Source of the DNA: Gammaproteobacteria bacterium
Lineage (GTDB): Bacteria; Pseudomonadota; Gammaproteobacteria; Coxiellales; Coxiellaceae
Direction: 5' to 3'
Assembly (NCBI GenBank): GCA_022601255.1
Contig: JAHZIV010000034.1
Location: forward strand, 1-48,284
DNA length: 48,284 nucleotides
In this document: one piece after another, positions 43,101-48,284 of the stretch
How the letters are laid out: every line of letters starts with the position of its first letter
Position numbering within the stretch: the stretch's first letter is position 1
Translations under genes and position numbers: made by a program
The notes under the pieces: generated by a model
What the model was told of the DNA's origin: nothing
Database searches by the model: none
What the model saw: the letters and a program-made list of their open reading frames with translations, nothing else

Positions 43101-45010
43101 CGGCTGGAGAGTTAGCGCCTGCACCAGCAGCAGCACCTGTAGCAGCAGCGGCTCCTGCGCCGGGAGAACCAGGTCCAGGTGATGATGCGCAGCCTGCAAT
43201 GCATGCCGGCCCTGCAAACGCATCCATTCGATCTGTGGGTCATCATTTATTGGGTATCCTGGCCAATGCGTTAGAAGCAGTGAAAGCGGTAGATGAGGAT
43301 CCTGATAATGCCGAAGATGGGTTGGGTGAGATCGATAAGATTTATGCTGAAGAATTTGCTAAGCATTGTCGAGGACGTGAATTATTTACTTACCATGCAG
43401 ACCCTGAAGTTAGCAAAGCATTAGAAGATTCTTATTATGCTACGGTGCGTGAGATGCGAGCAGCCGTAGATAAGAAACAAACTCAGCTGATGAAGGCTTG
43501 GTTAAGAACAAATCTATCAGCTGTGATAGCGGCCTTACCTTTATTGGAGCATGCGGAAGATGTTTTTGATTGTTATCAAACTCATTTATTAGCCTTAGAT
43601 ACTCTTTGCAATGACCATGAGCTTTTGTCGGTAGATATTATTCGCAAAGCGGTTAAGGAATATAAAAGAGATGTCACTGACAGGGTAAGATCACGTTTAG
43701 AGACGGTCATGATGAGAACGAATAGAGTGGCGCTTGAGGCGTTGCAAAAAGGACATCTGAATCCAGAGACCATTGCTGCACAATTGAAATATGATCTTGA
43801 CGAACGTTATTATTTCCCGGCCCAACATGAAAAATTAGAAGCTCACAAACGAGAGTTTCGTAAGTTCCTTGAAATCTTTGGGGGTGGTGGCAATTTTCAG
43901 CATAGGAAGCATGATGGCGTCCCAGCGGTAGAGTCTGTAATGAAAGCATTAGAGCTGCTCGATTCAGATTCAGCTTCAGACTTAGCTTCAGTGTCAGAGT
44001 TGTCAGATGATGACGCGAGCAATGATTTTGGGTCTGCGAGAGCAACACCGTCACCGGTACCTCCTCATGTTGAGCCTGCAGCGGCAGGGCCAGCGCCGTC
44101 ACCGGTGCCTCCTCCTGTTGAGCCTGCAGCGGCAGGTTCGCCGCCACCTGAATTTGGTGGGCTGCCAGCTTGGTCTGACGCTGCGCGCACTCTGATTGAG
44201 TCATGGAATGTTGCAATGGCTCGGTGCAATAATAAAGAAGACTTGCTTAAAGCATTTGGAGCGTTTCAGATCAAGCGTGCAGAAGCGCAAGCGGATGAAA
44301 GCATTAGTAAAGCTGAATCTGACTCTATGCGTACACATGTAAAAGAGCAGTTTGACAGACAGCATGCTGCGTTACCTGCTCTTACGGATCTATTGAAAGA
44401 TAGATTAAGCGCCTGTACCTCTATTGATGATCTTCGTCGTGTGTTTGCAGCTTTTGTTAATACTGAAGCTAGTGATGTTGAGGAAGGCGGTCAACTGTGC
44501 CAACAATTTGATGCAATTGCTGAAAATAGGAAGATAGAAATATTATTGCTGCCAGCAGAGCAATTCTTTACAACATGGAAGGCAAAGGCTGATGTTGATT
44601 ATGGTGCATTAGCGAGAGATTATGCTGATGACCTTATTGCATATGCAGCAATAAAACAAGGTGTATTGGCTCAAGTGAAACAACAACAGTTGGCAGACAA
44701 GTTTGGCAGGCTTGAGCAAATACAGACTGAGATGGATGCTATCTTTAAGCAAAAAACGGATAAGGCCGAGGCTGATACAGCAGCAGGTGATGCACCTGCT
44801 CACAGTGAAAACATACATACCCTCATGTTCCCTGCTGGTCGCGCTAGAAGCGCAAGCGCTGCGGACAAACCACCGGCGCCAGGTAGTGCGGCAGGATCCT
44901 CTGGTACTGGCTCTGGTGATGAGGCTGATCAGGCACCGGGAAGAGATGTGCCAGGAGACCCAGATGATGCGGTTTCGGTTTCTAGGCTAAGCGCGCAGAG
45001 TGCTCCTTAG
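40166..45010 (+). CDS. Giant 1614-aa protein of unknown function, candidate Dot/Icm-type effector
   Basis: No family recognised anywhere in the protein. It is almost wholly helical and hydrophilic, with no signal peptide or membrane segment. Segments: a helical N-terminal half (1-970); an Ala/Pro linker (LAPAPAAAPVAAAAPAPGEP, near 985-1005); a second helical part; an acidic Ser/Asp stretch (LDSDSASDLASVSELSDDDA, near 1270); two tandem 16-residue Pro repeats (SPVPPPVEPAAAG, near 1295-1325); a third helical part with a coiled-coil end; and a disordered Gly/Ser/Asp C-terminal tail ending SVSRLSAQSAP. Size, linkers and the PmrA-like promoter resemble large Legionellales effectors; translocation is inference. 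No obvious ribosome binding site (CGGGGT 12 nt upstream). The TAG shares bases with the convergent stop (TTAG). Confidence 0.8.
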   Translation: MAIDKSRLILWDSIVRRIMVIHEIVNDVILESLRDSRELVAPLRELISNYEQMQAQLSPSAGLHEEAFWKDKLDPVTRSIGAPASPWTRFREGVLQYPDAEGVPLKQISDRVYREHYERQRDKRKFLVTFDDTATDGQLLLATYGLLQSLVSQDGVNQNLTLYTAVNKLVSNLDKDADGAEGKLYKMKEMLALFSSLFFVRQAGEDSVNATMVMASEFISSCKTKFSNYSKLLGSENTAIIREHLTQLERDFSRFAYPVKQEYRLETKTTEPAYLFGVAQAEKAHVDGAMGYMEKARGNELSTEIEKGGYIERYAEFKKELKQDDATLLADFERHYRAEKDQPMPTELTEAEILEGIKFFIFKSQVRNLNDRAGELERSSFRFFGIDEAAATHAAGETKLEHIEHYLLQEKAFCDLADRSGVTDELTPKERALWLQSHLAHHSEIIMALYRSGYVTDLEYPKMLMSEPASMDVGILDDNTGIYTQFHFPLFAKNNAGSLFPVGYLEWHETPRKVADGTIETTRVARFQLWDCEQVEGLDCTKIVEAFTNLDFDDVPLEIEQLDDAEVARRQRILSLCERLEAGSRPAWYQANAPYAVLLEHAKDEDLVALQNRFDKDKVTAQLQHQYQRYGVNAVPVELTDQVLVSRKRVMESEQAMLAYLKEVHKIELTPGCDYVKAFNDKAQVAVHKRNGKKVKRAFLVLLVAQCVQRLYDKGALAPGDFKMAERMIYRVLEKNNYSTKIYQGNRFKKHLGSVYQDYQFDDAADTDVSWSVDCYEALESDIEAALSTLSTPTSKLRNARSRPAKRLIRTYIDRVMAKDGEPNAKAAMTLLANNPYGVAKGVADKVDALVANMRAADTFDALNAEHAKLAGELASIDDVSDESIQLRDAAVYYVDRVYHMQQERLSTVAIFRAQLHDHGAVIDTTFHGAKHRVTEGYKTSGSSHQRHQLDAKLAEIAGESWQQVHVRNTDDLREVFVAAGELAPAPAAAPVAAAAPAPGEPGPGDDAQPAMHAGPANASIRSVGHHLLGILANALEAVKAVDEDPDNAEDGLGEIDKIYAEEFAKHCRGRELFTYHADPEVSKALEDSYYATVREMRAAVDKKQTQLMKAWLRTNLSAVIAALPLLEHAEDVFDCYQTHLLALDTLCNDHELLSVDIIRKAVKEYKRDVTDRVRSRLETVMMRTNRVALEALQKGHLNPETIAAQLKYDLDERYYFPAQHEKLEAHKREFRKFLEIFGGGGNFQHRKHDGVPAVESVMKALELLDSDSASDLASVSELSDDDASNDFGSARATPSPVPPHVEPAAAGPAPSPVPPPVEPAAAGSPPPEFGGLPAWSDAARTLIESWNVAMARCNNKEDLLKAFGAFQIKRAEAQADESISKAESDSMRTHVKEQFDRQHAALPALTDLLKDRLSACTSIDDLRRVFAAFVNTEASDVEEGGQLCQQFDAIAENRKIEILLLPAEQFFTTWKAKADVDYGALARDYADDLIAYAAIKQGVLAQVKQQQLADKFGRLEQIQTEMDAIFKQKTDKAEADTAAGDAPAHSENIHTLMFPAGRARSASAADKPPAPGSAAGSSGTGSGDEADQAPGRDVPGDPDDAVSVSRLSAQSAP
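44048..44143 (+). repeat. Two-copy 48-bp tandem repeat in the giant gene
   Basis: CCGTCACCGGT at 44048 and 44096 begins two 48-bp copies that differ at a few bases, encoding two 16-residue proline/alanine units. The unit keeps frame. It probably is a spacer that varies in copy number between strains. Confidence 0.85.
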
Positions 45011-46437
45011 TAAGAAGCCGATCGGCGAGGCATGGTAAATCCGCATGCCCCTGAAGAGGGTCTGTTATGCTTTTCGGTGAGACTATCGACTTCTTGGTCA
45101 ATCTTTTCCAATAAACATTTTTTCGCGCGTAGCAGGTGGCGAAAGAATTTAAGTCGTTTTTGCCAAATCTCTGGATTATCTTCTTGGATTGCAAGAGTGC
45201 TCATCTTGAAGCCGTACCCTTGGGTAGCATGATTAAAGAGGTCGCGATCTTTTGGCTGCAGGGCCACCGCTATTTTCATATGACGGTAGGCATTGGCTAG
45301 ACTGTTCTCCCATCTGTGCCTATAGCATGAGTTTTGTTTGTTAGAGCGTTTATACGCAGTTTCGAATGCTACAGCAATGTGTAGATGGCATTCTGCTGCC
45401 AGCGCGTAGCCAATGCTGCCGTGATATTTTTTTGCTAGCTCTGATTGTTCGATCATTAGCTGAATTTGCACCGCATTATGGCCCCTTAAGACGGTGGCGT
45501 TAGCATTGGTTTCGTTAAAATTAATTTTATCCTTATGAATCTCCGCCAGCCTGCTGATGGCGAGGAAGTTGTGGTGTTGTTTGGCTGCAATGTCACTATA
45601 GCGATAGAGCTTTTCAGAAGCTTCTCTATAATAGAGACTCAATCGTTTGCGGGCCTCTTCTTCTGTGATATTCCCCCCATGAAACTCTGAAGATATGGCG
45701 ACTGCTTTATACCATTGTGTGAGGTGAAATAGATCGTAGACACCTTGTTTATCCGTGATGTCCCGTTTTGCATGATAGATTTGCCTCATTTCTCTAAATA
45801 CGTCAAGAAACGATGCGCCCTCACCCAGTTTTTCAATCGGTCGAATGAGGAAGGAGATGTGATTAGCCATCTCATCGATAAAGTGCCCCGCATAAATGTC
45901 AAACGATTGCATGGGCTGTGATCTTACGGCAACAGGATGGCGCTGTTCGAAATATTCAGGGTCGAGTATCATTGGCTTATAGCCGGGTATAAAGCGTGAT
46001 AGTCGGTTCCATTTTGTTTCTGCATAGGTTTCATGCCATAAAGCATCGTCAGGTGGCAGTTTTGAGAGTCTGAAAGCCAGATCACTTGGGTCTGGTGGCT
46101 TGAGTGCTGATAGGGATGTTTGTGAGGTTAGCTCGGTGGGAACTGCTTCGAGTGCTGTAAAGATGCGATTACGTTGGGCGGCAGAAATGCAGGTTTTAAA
46201 TTTTATCATCTGTCGCGAGTGCGTTAAACCATACAGTACTTTATACCGATTCGAGGTGGGATCGTTTGCAGCTTCAACTGCCAGCTCAACGAACCCCTGT
46301 GGGTCTTGGGATAAGAGATTCTTGATAAATGGCATGATGATATTGCGTGAATCGCTTGATTTGGCAGCTTCTACCATTATTTTAAGAATGGATTGCCACA
46401 GCGCTTCTCTTTGTTTCCGTTTTATCTCTCGCGACAT
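45007..46437 (-). CDS. Unknown 476-aa helical protein, candidate effector
   Basis: Not recognised. Mostly helical, with TPR-like pairs in the C-terminal half (SIGYALAAECHLHIAVAFET; SLANAYRHMKIAVALQPKDR) and a basic N-terminus (MSREIKRKQREALWQSILK). No signal peptide or membrane segment. I chose the ATG at 46437, 7 nt after AAAGGA; an ATG at 46458 would add seven residues but lies only a few nt from the predicted transcription start. The stop shares bases with that of the giant gene. The general build (helical, TPR-like, unrecognised) resembles the 613-aa protein on the other side of the giant gene, so the two may be distant relatives; this was not tested. Confidence 0.72.
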   Translation of the reverse strand: MSREIKRKQREALWQSILKIMVEAAKSSDSRNIIMPFIKNLLSQDPQGFVELAVEAANDPTSNRYKVLYGLTHSRQMIKFKTCISAAQRNRIFTALEAVPTELTSQTSLSALKPPDPSDLAFRLSKLPPDDALWHETYAETKWNRLSRFIPGYKPMILDPEYFEQRHPVAVRSQPMQSFDIYAGHFIDEMANHISFLIRPIEKLGEGASFLDVFREMRQIYHAKRDITDKQGVYDLFHLTQWYKAVAISSEFHGGNITEEEARKRLSLYYREASEKLYRYSDIAAKQHHNFLAISRLAEIHKDKINFNETNANATVLRGHNAVQIQLMIEQSELAKKYHGSIGYALAAECHLHIAVAFETAYKRSNKQNSCYRHRWENSLANAYRHMKIAVALQPKDRDLFNHATQGYGFKMSTLAIQEDNPEIWQKRLKFFRHLLRAKKCLLEKIDQEVDSLTEKHNRPSSGACGFTMPRRSASY

Positions 46438-46469
46438 ACGTGTATCCTTTTTGTGCATAGTTAACAGTT

Positions 46470-46498
46470 ATTATACAGCATGGATTGTTCTGTTTTAA
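46470..46498 (-). promoter_or_regulatory. Candidate promoter for the 476-aa gene
   Basis: On minus: TTAAAA (46498-46493), 17-nt spacer, perfect TATAAT (46475-46470). Transcription should start near 46463, which favours the downstream ATG at 46437. Confidence 0.5.
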
Positions 46499-46502
46499 GT
46501 TC

Positions 46503-46530
46503 TTATCGAGGGTGAAAATTATGCTACAAT
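46503..46530 (+). promoter_or_regulatory. Candidate promoter for ppa
   Basis: TTATCG (46503-46508), 16-nt spacer, TACAAT (46525-46530); then AAGGGG about 6 nt before the ATG at 46557. The -35 is weak. Confidence 0.4.
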
Positions 46531-46556
46531 TCCCCATTTTATGTAAGGGGAAAAAC

Positions 46557-47099
46557 ATGACTGTTTTTGATCAATTGCCTGCGGGAAAGAGTATTCCGGA
46601 CGATTTTAATGTGATAATCGAGATTCCATCGAATAGTGACTCAATCAAGTACGAATTGGATAAAGACAGTGGTCTTCTGTGTGTCGATCGTTTTATGCCA
46701 ACCGCGATGCATTATCCGTGTAATTATGGCTTCGTTCCGAATACACTTTCAGACGATGGCGACCCTGCCGATGTGTTGGTGGTAACGCCTTTGGCGGTGC
46801 AGCCGGGTTGTTTGATTCGTTGTCGTGCCTTGGGTGTTTTGAAGATGACGGACGAATCGGGTGAGGATGCTAAGATCATCGCGGTGCCGATCGAAAAACT
46901 TTGCATGGAGTATCGTCACATTACCGAATTAAAACATCTGCCAGAAATTCTTTTGGAAAGTGTCCAACACTTTTTCGAACACTACAAGGATTTGGAGCCG
47001 AATAAATGGGTCAAGGTAGAAGGCTGGGAAGGCATCGATGCGGCCAAGCAGGAATTGGATAGCAGTATTGAGCGCTATAAAAGTGGCGAAACCGTATGA
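46557..47099 (+). CDS. ppa: Inorganic pyrophosphatase
   Basis: Family I soluble pyrophosphatase; hydrolyses PPi and pulls biosynthetic reactions forward. Conserved blocks: [46 protein letters not shown] (metal-binding Asp cluster), [13 protein letters not shown] and [19 protein letters not shown]. Length 180 aa is typical. The ATG at 46557 follows AAGGGG; longer in-frame readings lack a ribosome binding site and start inside the promoter. Its TGA overlaps the putA ATG in ATGA, so ppa and putA are coupled. Confidence 0.96.
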   Translation: MTVFDQLPAGKSIPDDFNVIIEIPSNSDSIKYELDKDSGLLCVDRFMPTAMHYPCNYGFVPNTLSDDGDPADVLVVTPLAVQPGCLIRCRALGVLKMTDESGEDAKIIAVPIEKLCMEYRHITELKHLPEILLESVQHFFEHYKDLEPNKWVKVEGWEGIDAAKQELDSSIERYKSGETV

Positions 47100-48284
47100 G
47101 TTTTCTGACTGATCTCAATGTTCCGCAATCAGAATTGCGTCAAGCAATCGTCGATGCCTATCACATGAATGAGACTGCGGCGGTAGAGCGATTGCTCGAG
47201 CAACTCAGTTACGATGAAACGATAGAGCAAGAGATCGCGACACTTGCCGAGAAGCTTGTCATCGCCGTGCGTGAACAAGAAGACAAAAAGACTGGCATGG
47301 AAGCCTTTATGGTGCACTATGACTTGTCGACCGAGGAAGGGATATTGCTGATGTGTCTGGCGGAAGCGCTATTGCGTATTCCCGATAAAGAGACAGAGCA
47401 TTTATTGATTCGCGATAAGTTAACCAGTGCCGACTGGCAACAACACATTGGTTCTAGCGAGTCCTCATTTGTGAACATCGCAACTTGGGGTTTGGCGCTA
47501 ACGGGAAAAGTCTTAGATAATAAGAAATCAGGCGGTCGTCTACAGAAAGTTTGGCATGGTTTGGTGCAAAAAAGCGGTGAGCCGGTAGTGCGCAAAGCAG
47601 TGCGTGATGCGATCAAGATGATGAGTCAACAATTTGTGTTGGGTCGTACGGTTGAAGAGGCTTTAAAGAATTCACAAAAGCACTTAGCACAAGGCTTCAG
47701 TTATTCTTATGACATGTTAGGCGAGGCTGCACGTACGCAAGTGGATGCAGACAGTTATTTTAAATCGTATGCCGATGCAATCGATGCTATCGGTGAGAGT
47801 GATTGCAAGAATAAAGATTTGTTTTCGCGCCCGGCGATTTCAGTCAAGTTGTCGGCGCTGTACCCGCGTTATGAATTTACTCATCAGCATCAAGCGGTAG
47901 CGTTTTTGACACAGCGCTTAAAGACGCTGGCATTAAAGGCACAACAGCAAGCTATTTGTTTAACGGTTGATGCAGAAGAGGCTGACCGTCTAGATATCTC
48001 GTTGGATATTATTGCTAATGTTTTCAGTGATCCTGAGTTGAAAGATTGGGATGGATTGGGCTTGGCCGTGCAAACTTATCAGAAGCGTGCTTTCGCAGTG
48101 ATCCACTGGGTGGTGGATCTGGCCAAGCAGGTAGGCAAGCACATGCGCGTGCGTTTAGTGAAGGGTGCTTATTGGGACAGTGAAGTAAAGATCGCGCAAG
48201 AGAATGGTTATCAAGATTATCCGGTTTTTACCCGCAAGACGTCCACCGATGTTAGCTACCTTGCTTGTGCTAAGGTATTGCTAC
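47096..48284 (+). CDS. putA: Proline dehydrogenase / delta-1-pyrroline-5-carboxylate dehydrogenase PutA, 3' end outside window
   Basis: Bifunctional flavoenzyme that oxidises proline to glutamate. Only the first 396 codons are inside the window. The N-terminal arm ([20 protein letters not shown], a near-universal PutA block) is followed by [31 protein letters not shown], a PRODH beginning with [20 protein letters not shown] and [18 protein letters not shown], and [18 protein letters not shown]. No ribbon-helix-helix DNA-binding domain precedes it, so this PutA should not autoregulate. The frame is open to the window end. Proline as a carbon source fits an amino-acid-feeding organism. Confidence 0.95.
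   Translation, partial: MSFLTDLNVPQSELRQAIVDAYHMNETAAVERLLEQLSYDETIEQEIATLAEKLVIAVREQEDKKTGMEAFMVHYDLSTEEGILLMCLAEALLRIPDKETEHLLIRDKLTSADWQQHIGSSESSFVNIATWGLALTGKVLDNKKSGGRLQKVWHGLVQKSGEPVVRKAVRDAIKMMSQQFVLGRTVEEALKNSQKHLAQGFSYSYDMLGEAARTQVDADSYFKSYADAIDAIGESDCKNKDLFSRPAISVKLSALYPRYEFTHQHQAVAFLTQRLKTLALKAQQQAICLTVDAEEADRLDISLDIIANVFSDPELKDWDGLGLAVQTYQKRAFAVIHWVVDLAKQVGKHMRVRLVKGAYWDSEVKIAQENGYQDYPVFTRKTSTDVSYLACAKVLL

Noticed and set aside
43707-44216. 169-codon minus-strand open frame inside the giant gene
   Set aside because: Gln/Leu-rich antisense of the proline repeats; low complexity and no ribosome binding site.
47129-47616. Two short minus-strand open frames near the right edge
   Set aside because: They are antisense to the conserved N-terminal arm of PutA, which is open through the window end.

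Overview
The window reads as chromosome from an intracellular, amoeba- or host-associated gammaproteobacterium of the Legionellales/Coxiellaceae type. This is inference. It rests on (i) housekeeping genes of gammaproteobacterial type and order (rlmE-ftsH-folP-glmM, guaB-guaA-tadA, coaBC-xseA, sbcB, a GacA/LetA-type regulator, ppa-putA); (ii) interspersed large proteins of unknown function that look like secreted effectors (F-box plus ankyrin-like, tubulin-tyrosine-ligase-like, HExxH, a His/Cys domain resembling clan CD peptidases, TPR-like proteins and a 1614-residue giant); and (iii) promoters with tandem TTAAT repeats at 11-bp period next to a -10 box, the arrangement described for PmrA-controlled Dot/Icm effector genes in Legionella and Coxiella. 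No genus can be named from sequence alone. No rRNA, tRNA, CRISPR array or insertion sequence was seen.

Layout. 1-3.3 kb: coaBC (cut by the left edge) and xseA on minus, a hairpin-rich gap, then tsaB. 3.4-5.4 kb: a small secreted protein with a clear terminator, a 377-aa unknown protein and a small periplasmic coiled-coil protein; the last two are divergent and each has a PmrA-like box. 5.4-9.6 kb, minus: two response regulators followed by sbcB, and a zinc-type cation diffusion facilitator. 9.7-12.6 kb: two effector-like genes (F-box/ankyrin-like; HExxH). 12.7-19.1 kb: a complete SUF Fe-S operon, Rrf2 regulator-sufB-C-D-S-U-A-T, with overlapping or nearly abutting genes. 19.1-19.8 kb: a VapC toxin and Phd-type antitoxin on minus. 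20-22 kb: an acyl desaturase and a convergent unknown protein with two PPxY motifs. 22.1-30.6 kb: FAD monooxygenase, rlmE, ftsH, folP, glmM, an APC amino-acid antiporter and a TTL-like ligase. 30.6-30.8 kb: a palindromic repeat. 30.8-34.5 kb: a DHA2 MFS exporter and two unknown proteins. 34.5-38 kb: guaB-guaA-tadA. 38-46.4 kb: three large unknown genes forming an accessory block. 46.5 kb to the right edge: ppa and the start of putA.

The housekeeping genes serve CoA synthesis, DNA repair, tRNA/rRNA modification, Fe-S assembly, folate, cell-wall precursor and purine synthesis. The accessory genes are scattered singly or in small groups between them, very tightly packed: several convergent neighbours share stop-codon bases, and one accessory gene runs 91 nt into tadA on the opposite strand. 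The most interesting system is this putative effector set and its candidate shared PmrA-type control.
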